From assembly GCA_017541665.1 (NCBI GenBank), contig JAFXYP010000069.1:28176-92175 (forward strand): DNA of 64,000 nt, written 5' to 3'. Below, piece after piece: positions 56,414-63,336 of this stretch. Numbering within the stretch: the first letter of the stretch is position 1; each line of letters opens with the position of its first letter. A program made the translations under genes and the position numbers. The notes below the pieces were generated by a model. It saw only the letters and a program-made list of their open reading frames with translations. It ran no database searches and was not told where the DNA came from. This DNA is from Lentisphaeria bacterium (lineage in GTDB: Bacteria > Verrucomicrobiota > Lentisphaeria > Victivallales > UBA1829).

Positions 56414-57688
56414 TCATCTTTTCAGATAAGTCCTGAATTCCGGCAACATCTGGTCTGCGATATCATCGGGGACACCGGCCTCCCTGGCAAAGTCGCCAAA
56501 CGCCAGCGCCGCCTCGCATACCGTATGGATGATCTCCTGCGGCTTGGAAATGTCAAAGTGCTTTGCCACGGCGAGGAAGTCCCTGGCGCTGAAGCCATCG
56601 CGTTTCCCGTTGATGGACATCTGGTGCTGCCCCGTCCATTTCGAGCCGGGCTTATAGGCCCATGCCATATCGTAGGCGGGCGCAAGATGCCAGACGCCAT
56701 TCCGCGTCATGAGGAACGATATGTTTTTGGTGTGGTCGTCGTGATTGCGGACAACAGCATTGAAGACCATTCGGCGGAACAGCTGGGCTTTTTCGGAGGG
56801 AAGCAGTTTCAGCTTCTCCATCGTGTCGAAAGCCTGCTCATAGGAATTCGCCACGGGATTGTTGTAATCCATGTGCCGCATGGCGCAGAGGGTCTGGATA
56901 TGAAGTTTTTCCCCGTTCAGCCTGTCAAAACGCTTCGACATGAAGTGGGCGCAATCGTGGTCCTCCAGCAGACGGCATTCGCTCATCCGGATCCCGGCTG
57001 CCTTCGCCATGAGGTAATAGGCATACTCAATGCGACCGTAGGACTTCCCGTCTTTCCGCACATCGAATTTCAGCAGCCAGTAATCGCATCCGTCCGGAGC
57101 TTCGACCTGACCGGAATATACTTCGTTTGTCTCGGAATTCCACGCGATTACGGCTTTGGGACGCGCACCGCCTGCCGACGATCCGACTTGCAGAATATCG
57201 TGGAAGGCTGATTTCTTATCATCCTGAGAAACCTTGAACGATTCCCGTTTCCGCATGATCTCCGCGGCCAGCTGCGAAAGCGCGTTGACATTGAGTTTCT
57301 GCGATTTCCTCACCCGCGACAGCGCCGGCTTGAATTCCAATGCGCCCATGCCCCGTTTCCCGATGTAGCAGAGCTTTTCAACCGGATCGAACGAGTTTTC
57401 AGGACGTCCCTGCGCCCGCAGGAAGGCGTTGATGACCGCATTGCCGAAATAATCCGGCAGCGAGTCGGCCAGCAATCCGGGCAACCCCTGAAACGTTTCC
57501 TCGGAAAGCCTCGGAAAACTGTAGATCTGCTGTCCGGAGATCGGCATCATCAATGGAGCAAGTTCCAGATTCTGTTTTTTGAACTTGTCGTCATATTCGA
57601 AAAAGGCGACATGAAGCGCCGAATCCCACCCGACTGTCCCGACGAGTGTATCCCAGATAAAAACATTTGCAAGTGTGGTTATGCTCAT
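56414..57688 (-). CDS. hipA: HipA-type serine/threonine kinase toxin
   Basis: 424 residues, full HipA length: N-terminal couple_hipA domain (about 1-110), ATP/regulatory loop GSSAGGARPKA, catalytic VVRNHDDHTKNISFLM (about 310-325) and metal-binding LAPAYDMAW. In E. coli HipA phosphorylates glutamyl-tRNA synthetase and induces dormancy. Its start overlaps the end of hipB by ATGA. All catalytic residues are present, so it is probably active. Confidence 0.93.
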   Translation of the reverse strand: MSITTLANVFIWDTLVGTVGWDSALHVAFFEYDDKFKKQNLELAPLMMPISGQQIYSFPRLSEETFQGLPGLLADSLPDYFGNAVINAFLRAQGRPENSFDPVEKLCYIGKRGMGALEFKPALSRVRKSQKLNVNALSQLAAEIMRKRESFKVSQDDKKSAFHDILQVGSSAGGARPKAVIAWNSETNEVYSGQVEAPDGCDYWLLKFDVRKDGKSYGRIEYAYYLMAKAAGIRMSECRLLEDHDCAHFMSKRFDRLNGEKLHIQTLCAMRHMDYNNPVANSYEQAFDTMEKLKLLPSEKAQLFRRMVFNAVVRNHDDHTKNISFLMTRNGVWHLAPAYDMAWAYKPGSKWTGQHQMSINGKRDGFSARDFLAVAKHFDISKPQEIIHTVCEAALAFGDFAREAGVPDDIADQMLPEFRTYLKR

Positions 57689-57972
57689 GATTTCTTCGTT
57701 GCTCTCCGGCGTTCCCTGCCATGAAGTTTAGCCAACTGGATCGGACTGATCGGCGGCAAGGGCAGAAACGCATCCAGAGAATCCAGTACGTCAAGTGCGG
57801 TCAGAACGCGGATCAGGTTTGCCAGCGTGGACCCCTTGCCGTCTTCCAACCGTGCCACAGAAGCCAAGCCGATCCCGGCGCGTTCCGCGACCTCTTTCTG
57901 GGAGAGATTCCGGTTCAGACGATGCCGTTTGACCCGTTCCCCGATTTCATGTAATGCCTGTTCCGTATTCAT
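57685..57972 (-). CDS. hipB: HipB-type antitoxin, XRE helix-turn-helix
   Basis: 95 residues. XRE HTH (LSQKEVAERAGIGLASVARLEDGKGS, about 23-48) and a basic C-terminus (HGRERRRATKKS). Neutralises HipA and represses the operon. The ATG at 57972 is chosen because AAAGGAG lies 6 nt upstream; in-frame ATGs further 5' overlap the promoter. Overlaps hipA by 4 bp. Confidence 0.9.
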   Translation of the reverse strand: MNTEQALHEIGERVKRHRLNRNLSQKEVAERAGIGLASVARLEDGKGSTLANLIRVLTALDVLDSLDAFLPLPPISPIQLAKLHGRERRRATKKS

Positions 57973-57995
57973 CGGATCTCCTTTCGATGCCATAC

Positions 57996-58023
57996 AATAT
58001 AGCACGGAATCGACAGATGTCAA
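57996..58023 (-). promoter_or_regulatory. Promoter of hipBA
   Basis: Minus strand: TTGACA (58023-58018), 16 nt, TATATT (58001-57996). The transcript would start about 17 nt before hipB; HipB probably binds in this region, but I do not see a clear palindrome. Confidence 0.7.
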
Positions 58024-58143
58024 GCCAACAAATCAAAAATGATTGAAAATAGTAGATTGGAAGCAATAATATACTGTTTGTAATGCATTGATGTTTTTTG
58101 TTTTTTTGCGTTTTCAAAAGGCTCAATTATATGAGAGAGTGAC

Positions 58144-58172
58144 TTGACTTTTCCCGGAACTTGTGATAAAGT
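58144..58172 (+). promoter_or_regulatory. Promoter, first copy of a duplicated 5' module
   Basis: TTGACT, 17 nt, TAAAGT. The surrounding ~40 bases (ACTTGACTTTTCCCGGAA...GTGATAAAGTAGAG) recur at 61723-61757. Confidence 0.6.
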
Positions 58173-58181
58173 AGAGAAACT

Positions 58182-58208
58182 AAGCAGACTTATTCCGACG
58201 CCACGGAG
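58182..58208 (+). repeat. Leader/RBS boundary module, copy 0
   Basis: Degenerate copy AAGCAGACTTATTCCGACG then CCACGGAG, 8 nt before an ATG. Confidence 0.55.
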
Positions 58209-58216
58209 GATATAAC

Positions 58217-58258
58217 ATGAAATACAAAACGGTCAGTACCATCGCCGCGATCCTCTGT
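58217..58258 (+). pseudogene. Truncated signal-peptide stub duplicated from the 61798 gene
   Basis: Codes for MKYKTVSTIAAILC, identical in protein to the first 14 residues of the gene at 61798, with the same promoter and RBS module upstream. Similarity stops at 58258, where unrelated sequence runs into the lipoprotein gene. By chance the frame stays open into that gene. Confidence 0.75.
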
Positions 58259-58330
58259 CCACTGGCGACACAATACCGGCGAACGGAAAAACGTTATAAT
58301 AAGAAACAACAACACACAGGGGGTCCCGAT

Positions 58331-59443
58331 ATGAAAACGAAAGCGATTCGCAACATTTTTTTCGCCGTCATCGCGGTCTTCCTGACCGCCGCAGCGTTCA
58401 CCGGATGCGAACAGGCCGAGAAGGCCAGAGCCGGGTCCATCAGGACTGACGAACAAAGCCGGATCGATGCTTCGGAATTCGACCTTAGGATCACGGTGAC
58501 GGACACGGACGGCAAGCCTTTGGACGGCGTCACGATGGAGCTGGAATTGAAACGTCCGAAGCTCCCCCTGCTCAGCGGCGAATGGGAATCCCAAAGAGAG
58601 AAGGAGAAAACAGTCAAATCAAAAATCCATATTCAGGAAAAAGGCTGGACGAAAATTGATCTTCGTTTTCGGAAAGACGGTTATCATTTGGAACAACGCA
58701 GTTTCTCCATCAACATCATGAATGAAGACAAAGCCAATCTGTTTGTGAAACGGGATCTCCAGGTCAAAATGTCCAAGCAGATGTCTCTTGCTTCTTTGTT
58801 CGGGGGTGGCGGTGTATTGTCATATAATATTGAGAATGGTAAAAGAGAGATCCTTGATATCGATATTTTCCCCAAAAAAGCAGGAAAGGAGACTACTGAT
58901 CTGAAAAAGAAAGAAGAAATGAAGAGCGAGGAAGACGAAGAGAATGAGGAAGACGAGGATATCGAGGATGAAATAATCAAGGATCCCCATATTATTTCAA
59001 TCGATTCAAAGGCCAAGCCGGCAACCGTAAAATATATGGAAATTGACTTCAGGAGAGATAAGGACGGCAGCATTGTCTATGATACGGCCGATACGAAAGG
59101 GGTTGCCAAACCGACCTCATGTATTGTTCGATTCTGCTCCGACGATCCTGGTGATGGATTGCTGTTTGTTTCCAAAGTGGAGTCCCCGAAAAGTTGGGAA
59201 GCCGAAAAAGAACTTACAACCGCCCCGGAGAAAGGTTATAAAAAAGAAATTGCAATTGACCTTGGAGAAAAGAATAAAAAATTCTACGTGTTTTGTTATA
59301 TAAAACAAGGTGACCATTACGGAAAAGCAAGGCTTGGGCCGGTGTATATTCAGGAAGAAAAGAATAAGATCCAGCTTGTCAAAATGAATGTAAGAGTTTC
59401 ATTCAACACGCTGGAAGGCGACCGGAACGTGAATACCTTTTAA
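58331..59443 (+). CDS. Lipoprotein of unknown function with acidic central tract
   Basis: 370 residues. Lipoprotein signal ending AAAFTGC (Cys about 22). About 40-110 resembles a carboxypeptidase-regulatory/Ig-like beta domain (LRITVTDTDGKPLDGVTMEL). An extremely acidic Glu/Asp tract (about 198-216) follows, then a second beta-rich part. The ATG at 58331 has AGGGGG upstream and a proper lipobox; an upstream ATG at 58217 belongs to a duplicated stub. A TATAAT at 58294 may be its own -10. First complete gene of the accessory array. Confidence 0.65.
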   Translation: MKTKAIRNIFFAVIAVFLTAAAFTGCEQAEKARAGSIRTDEQSRIDASEFDLRITVTDTDGKPLDGVTMELELKRPKLPLLSGEWESQREKEKTVKSKIHIQEKGWTKIDLRFRKDGYHLEQRSFSINIMNEDKANLFVKRDLQVKMSKQMSLASLFGGGGVLSYNIENGKREILDIDIFPKKAGKETTDLKKKEEMKSEEDEENEEDEDIEDEIIKDPHIISIDSKAKPATVKYMEIDFRRDKDGSIVYDTADTKGVAKPTSCIVRFCSDDPGDGLLFVSKVESPKSWEAEKELTTAPEKGYKKEIAIDLGEKNKKFYVFCYIKQGDHYGKARLGPVYIQEEKNKIQLVKMNVRVSFNTLEGDRNVNTF

Positions 59444-59454
59444 TGAACAGGACA

Positions 59455-59485
59455 CCCCCAGCCGACTAACCCCGACACCACGGAG
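59455..59485 (+). repeat. Leader/RBS boundary module, copy 1
   Basis: CCCCCAGCCGACTAACCCCG then ACACCACGGAG; GGAG serves as ribosome binding site for the ATG at 59498. Confidence 0.8.
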
Positions 59486-59497
59486 TGAAACATTGAT

Positions 59498-59986
59498 ATG
59501 GAACTTGACATAAAAACGAAAACGGCCTGGATTCTGGCGGGCAGGATCGCGCTCGGCGCGGTCTGCGTGCTGGTCACGGTCCTGTCGCTGTCCCGGCTGG
59601 GAAGCGACGAGTGGAGGACGCTTTGGGAATGGCTGTCCACCATTGCCCGCAGAAGTCCGCTGGGCTTTGCGATCTTTGTGGCGGGAGTCGTCAACCTCTT
59701 CCTCCTCTTCGGGCTCTATTTGTGGGGGGACAAGCGCACGCGGCGGGTCCTGCTGCCGATGTGCATCCTGCTGCCGCTGCATTTGTTTTCTTTCATGCAC
59801 ATCACCTTTCTCTTTCCGATTGTCGACCTGATCCTGCTCTTGGTACCGATCCCCTGCGTGATCGAAGCGATCGCCCGGAAAAAACCTCTCCTCGGGATCG
59901 CGGCGGCGTTTTGGGCGTTCTACCTTCTCGCAGGGGTATATCTATGCTATGATTTCTGGTCGAAGATCTCGCACCTTGCCAAATGA
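59498..59986 (+). CDS. Small integral membrane protein
   Basis: 162 residues with four hydrophobic helices (about 10-30, 55-77, 85-120 as a pair or long helix, 130-152). No recognised domain. GC-richer than the genes after it. Preceded by the boundary module and followed 51 bp later by the first paralogue. Confidence 0.6.
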   Translation: MELDIKTKTAWILAGRIALGAVCVLVTVLSLSRLGSDEWRTLWEWLSTIARRSPLGFAIFVAGVVNLFLLFGLYLWGDKRTRRVLLPMCILLPLHLFSFMHITFLFPIVDLILLLVPIPCVIEAIARKKPLLGIAAAFWAFYLLAGVYLCYDFWSKISHLAK

Positions 59987-59990
59987 TTCC

Positions 59991-60028
59991 CTCACCACCC
60001 CCAGCCGACGAACCCCGACACCACGGAG
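59991..60028 (+). repeat. Leader/RBS boundary module, copy 2
   Basis: CTCACCACCCCCAGCCGACG then AACCCCGACACCACGGAG, 8 nt before the ATG at 60037. Confidence 0.8.
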
Positions 60029-60036
60029 AATATAAC

Positions 60037-61125
60037 ATGAAAAAGAAAACTGTTTGGATCACCGCCGCGATCATCGGTTTGGGCGCGCTCGCAGTCGTCC
60101 TTGCGCTGGCGTTCACGCATTGGAACAAAGACGGGAAAAAGGAACGGAGAACGGTGCCGCAATACACGCTGGAGGAGCTGGAGAATGCGGACATAACGGC
60201 GACCGAGGCAACGAACGCCGACAGTAATGAATCGGCGGGCACAACGCTGAACAATGACCAATGGGAAGAACTGGCCGAATCCCTCTTTCAGGAAATTCGT
60301 TTTTGGTCATCGCATGATAACAAAAGTAAAACGGAAGCCAGACTTAGCACATATGACCGTATTGAGCTCTGGCGCAAAGAACATAAACTCGAAAAAGATG
60401 ATATAACGAAGATTTTTGTCAAAACAATTCAAGATTATTTTTTGGAAGTGGAAAAGAAATCGGAAAATAAAAAACTTATGATGTGGCATCGTTATGCTAT
60501 CTCCCTTCTCCATTATTATCCGCCGCCTCAAAAACAGTTCATGGAATTGGTTCAGAAAACCGCCGAATTGGAACCGGATTATGTTGAAATGGTCATTTAT
60601 GGGTATATAAACGCATACCCTGATTGGATTTTTGATGATAAACCGATTCTTGAAATAATAAATAAAACCGACTCAACCACATACAGACTTAGTGGCGTAT
60701 GTTTTGATCTAACAAAACAAATTCTGAAAGAAAAGGATGAGAATCGCAGGAAGAGGCTTCTTCACAAGGCGCTCGAATGGGCTTTTCAGGATGACAAGCT
60801 TGAAATATTTCATGATTTAGATAGAATTTTACTTGATCACTGCGAAGACTACGCAGCGCATCCCGGCCGAAAGCTCCAGCTGGAAAAGGATTTAAAGCAA
60901 CGTGAGGAAGCCAGGAAATATACCTTGAGTTACCTCAGGAGCAAATATGCTCTGGAGCATTTCGGCGAGGGAGATGAAGCGCTTGAAGTGTTATACAAGT
61001 TGGATATGGATGACAAAGTAAAAAGTCGTATATTAGAGAAAATGAATGAGATAAAGAAAGCTGGAAAAGATCCATCGGCTATTTATACCAAAGAGTTTTT
61101 CGATGAACTGAACAACGTAAAATAA
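60037..61125 (+). CDS. Membrane-anchored paralogue 1 of an unknown helical family
   Basis: 362 residues. An N-terminal anchor (about 6-26, WITAAIIGLGALAVVLALAF) without a clear cleavage site, then a charged helical domain nearly colinear with the protein at 61798 (shared YTLEELxNAxITAT, LSTYDRxELWRKEHKLEKDD, AYPDWxFDDKPIxEI, HPGRKLQLEKDLK, YALEHFGEGD). No known domain. The family appears twice within 2.9 kb but with different N-terminal targeting. Confidence 0.7.
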   Translation: MKKKTVWITAAIIGLGALAVVLALAFTHWNKDGKKERRTVPQYTLEELENADITATEATNADSNESAGTTLNNDQWEELAESLFQEIRFWSSHDNKSKTEARLSTYDRIELWRKEHKLEKDDITKIFVKTIQDYFLEVEKKSENKKLMMWHRYAISLLHYYPPPQKQFMELVQKTAELEPDYVEMVIYGYINAYPDWIFDDKPILEIINKTDSTTYRLSGVCFDLTKQILKEKDENRRKRLLHKALEWAFQDDKLEIFHDLDRILLDHCEDYAAHPGRKLQLEKDLKQREEARKYTLSYLRSKYALEHFGEGDEALEVLYKLDMDDKVKSRILEKMNEIKKAGKDPSAIYTKEFFDELNNVK

Positions 61126-61130
61126 GCCGA

Positions 61131-61160
61131 CCTCACCACCCCCAGCAGAGTAACCCCGAC
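61131..61160 (+). repeat. Leader boundary module, copy 3
   Basis: CCTCACCACCCCCAGCAGAG then TAACCCCGAC; diverges afterwards before the ATG at 61208. Confidence 0.65.
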
Positions 61161-61207
61161 CGACACATCGAACCGAAACACAACGAGAATAAGGAACAAT
61201 TACAATC

Positions 61208-61579
61208 ATGAAATGGTTCGTCATCCTGTATCTTCCTATTCTGTGCATCTCGGTTTTCATCTTTCTCCGGGCATTGTTCCGATTCATCAAAGTGAAAGAG
61301 TTTTTTGGGAACACGCTTCCTGACAACGAAAAGGAATGTATCAACGGGTTTCCCAACTGCTTCCCGAGACATCCGATTTCGGACTATTATAAGGAACACC
61401 CTTTGCCTTGGACCAAGGAGACTGTGGACGGGCTTCTGAAACGCAATGAAATCCTTTTGAAATACGACAAGGAGAAAGCGAAACAGCTGATTCTTGCGGA
61501 AAAACAATTGTTTTATTCCTTGAATACCGCGGTCATTGCGACGGGGATATTCGCTTTGCTGTTTTTTGTGGTGAAATAG
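61208..61579 (+). CDS. Small two-helix membrane protein
   Basis: 123 residues. Hydrophobic helices at about 2-22 (FVILYLPILCISVFIFLRAL) and 104-122 (TAVIATGIFALLFFVV) flank a charged central segment. No recognised domain. Sits between the two paralogues. Confidence 0.6.
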   Translation: MKWFVILYLPILCISVFIFLRALFRFIKVKEFFGNTLPDNEKECINGFPNCFPRHPISDYYKEHPLPWTKETVDGLLKRNEILLKYDKEKAKQLILAEKQLFYSLNTAVIATGIFALLFFVVK

Positions 61580-61590
61580 CCATCTGTTCC

Positions 61591-61610
61591 CCCCCAGCCG
61601 ACTAACCCCG
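61591..61610 (+). repeat. Leader boundary module, copy 4
   Basis: CCCCCAGCCGACTAACCCCG, not followed by a gene start; continues into the 45-nt extension repeat at 61619-61663. Confidence 0.7.
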
Positions 61611-61618
61611 AATCCAAT

Positions 61619-61663
61619 CGTCCTTCCTGCTCGTCCGCCGACTTCCTGCCCGGAGCCTGCCGG
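61619..61663 (+). repeat. Extension repeat, copy 1 (paired with 62964-63008)
   Basis: CGTCCTTCCTGCTCGTCCGC then CGACTTCCTGCCCGGAG...CCGG; matches 62964-63008 closely. Confidence 0.7.
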
Positions 61664-61724
61664 ACAGGGGTGCCCGGCGGTGTCCTGGTTTTGGCGGAAA
61701 GTATTAATATATTTAGGGCGGGAC

Positions 61725-61753
61725 TTGACTTTTCCCGGAATAGGTGATAAAGT
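61725..61753 (+). promoter_or_regulatory. Promoter, second copy of the duplicated 5' module
   Basis: TTGACT, 17 nt, TAAAGT, as at 58144-58172; about 45 nt before the ATG at 61798. Confidence 0.6.
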
Positions 61754-61762
61754 AGAGTTATT

Positions 61763-61789
61763 AAGCCGACTAACCCCCACTCCACGGAG
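61763..61789 (+). repeat. Leader/RBS boundary module, copy 5
   Basis: AAGCCGACTAACCCCCACTC then CACGGAG, 8 nt before the ATG at 61798. Confidence 0.7.
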
Positions 61790-61797
61790 AACTTACC

Positions 61798-62925
61798 ATG
61801 AAATACAAAACGGTCAGCACCATCGCCGCGATCCTCTGCGGCGGCTTCCTCTCGTTTATTCCGGCATTCGCGCAGGAGAACACGGATGGAAAAACGGAAC
61901 AAGACAAGACCTCGCAAATGCAGCCGCATTACACGCTGGAGGAGCTGAAGAATGCTGAAATAACGGCGACCGGGGCAACGAACGCCGATAACAATGGATC
62001 GTCAGGCACTTCGCTGAACAATGACCAGATGGAAGAATTGACAGAATCACTCTTTCGGGCGATTCGATTTTGGTCATCACTTGATGACATGTCTTATGAA
62101 AAAGCAAGACTTAGCACTTATGATCGTGTTGAACTCTGGCGCAAAGAACATAAACTCGAAAAAGATGATATGACGAATATTTTCGCCAAAACAATTCAAG
62201 ATTATTTTTTGGACCTGGAAAAGAAAACAGAAAATAAAAAACTCAAGACTTGGCATTCTTATGCTTTGTCTTATATCAATTATTATCCGCTTCCTCAAAA
62301 GGAGTTTATGGAATTGATACAAAAGACTTTTCAATTGGAACCAGAGAGTGTTAAAAAGATTATTTTCGGATATATAAGCGCGTATCCGGATTGGGTTTTT
62401 GATGACAAACCGATTATTGAAATAATATATAAAACGGACTCAAAAACAAACAGACTTTTCAGAGTGTGCGCTGATTTAATAGACCAAATTCGTAAAGAAA
62501 AGAATGTGGTTCGTAAAAAGAAGCTTCTTGATAAGGCTTTCGAATGGGCTTTTCAGGATGACAAGCTTGACATCTTCTGTTTTTTAGACAGAACTTTGCT
62601 TGACCACTACGATAAGGAGTATGCAACACATCCTGGACGAAAGCTCCAACTGGAAAAGGATTTGAAGCGTTATGAGGAAGCCAAGAATTACGACTGGGTT
62701 TACCGCCGGACGAAATATGCTCTGGAGCATTTCGGCGAGGGAGACGATGCGTTTGAAATGTTATACAAGATGGATACGGATCCCAAATTGCAAGATGGTG
62801 AATGGGATCGTTCTGAGCGTAAAAGACGCTCAAGAGAGCATATAGAAGAGATGAAGAAGGCGGGAAAAGACCCCAGGTCTGTTTATTCCAAAAGGTATCT
62901 TGACGAACTATACAGCGATGAATAA
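61798..62925 (+). CDS. Secreted paralogue 2 of an unknown helical family
   Basis: 375 residues. Cleavable signal peptide (about 1-25, AAILCGGFLSFIPAFA/QE), then a charged helical domain colinear with the protein at 60037 along its whole length. Fold and role unknown; the high Lys/Glu content and regular helices suggest a repeat-helical or TPR-like solenoid. This copy is exported to the periplasm, while its paralogue seems membrane-tethered. Confidence 0.7.
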   Translation: MKYKTVSTIAAILCGGFLSFIPAFAQENTDGKTEQDKTSQMQPHYTLEELKNAEITATGATNADNNGSSGTSLNNDQMEELTESLFRAIRFWSSLDDMSYEKARLSTYDRVELWRKEHKLEKDDMTNIFAKTIQDYFLDLEKKTENKKLKTWHSYALSYINYYPLPQKEFMELIQKTFQLEPESVKKIIFGYISAYPDWVFDDKPIIEIIYKTDSKTNRLFRVCADLIDQIRKEKNVVRKKKLLDKAFEWAFQDDKLDIFCFLDRTLLDHYDKEYATHPGRKLQLEKDLKRYEEAKNYDWVYRRTKYALEHFGEGDDAFEMLYKMDTDPKLQDGEWDRSERKRRSREHIEEMKKAGKDPRSVYSKRYLDELYSDE

Positions 62926-62931
62926 ACATCC

Positions 62932-62958
62932 CCTCACCACCCCCGGCCGACTAACCCT
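62932..62958 (+). repeat. Leader boundary module, copy 6
   Basis: CCTCACCACCCCCGGCCGAC then TAACCCT, followed by the second extension repeat. Confidence 0.65.
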
Positions 62959-62963
62959 CAGCG

Positions 62964-63008
62964 CGTCCTTTCTGCTCAACCGCTGACTTCCTGCCCGGAG
63001 ACGGCCGG
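62964..63008 (+). repeat. Extension repeat, copy 2
   Basis: CGTCCTTTCTGCTCAACCGC then TGACTTCCTGCCCGGAG...CCGG; pairs with 61619-61663. Confidence 0.7.
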
Positions 63009-63033
63009 CCTCGTTCTTGCCTGCGTCAGCGAA

Positions 63034-63234
63034 TTGTTTATTGTCGTTTCCGTGGTCGTGTTATTGACGACGACAGGGTTCGGACCCCGTCAATCCGAAC
63101 TCTCCGCGGAGGAGCTCGCGAAGCGCATGGAAGCGGCGGAAAATGGCGATGCCGAAGCGCAATGTCTTCTGGCCGATGCCTATTTCCTCGGGAACGGGAT
63201 GGAGCAGGACCACGACGGGTTCCATGTGGTGTAG
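63034..63234 (+). pseudogene. Truncated Sel1-repeat protein fragment
   Basis: 66 codons from a TTG with no good ribosome binding site. A hydrophobic start (FIVVSVVVLLTTTG) is followed by one Sel1-type repeat (GDAEAQCLLADAYFLGNGME), then the frame stops abruptly within what should be a second helix. Looks like the leftover N-terminal part of a longer Sel1 protein at the edge of the array. Confidence 0.5.
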
Positions 63235-63266
63235 GGAAAATGCTCAGTCTTTTTCTGTTTTTTCGC

Positions 63267-63295
63267 TTGATTTATTACGGACATGGTGATATAAT
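63267..63295 (+). promoter_or_regulatory. Promoter of the GH5 gene
   Basis: TTGATT, 17 nt, TATAAT (perfect -10); about 35 nt of leader before the ATG. Confidence 0.75.
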
Positions 63296-63336
63296 ACAAT
63301 CATAATCTCCCCCACTTTTTGATAAGGAGCAGACTC

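Noticed and set aside
58182..62958. Repeats interpreted as integron attC sites
   Set aside because: No attC-type R''/R' palindrome with GTTRRRY core and no integrase; xerD at 11 kb is a housekeeping recombinase.
58141..62960. Repeats interpreted as a CRISPR array
   Set aside because: Copies are 0.2-1.8 kb apart, degenerate and separated by genes; there are no short uniform spacers and no cas genes.
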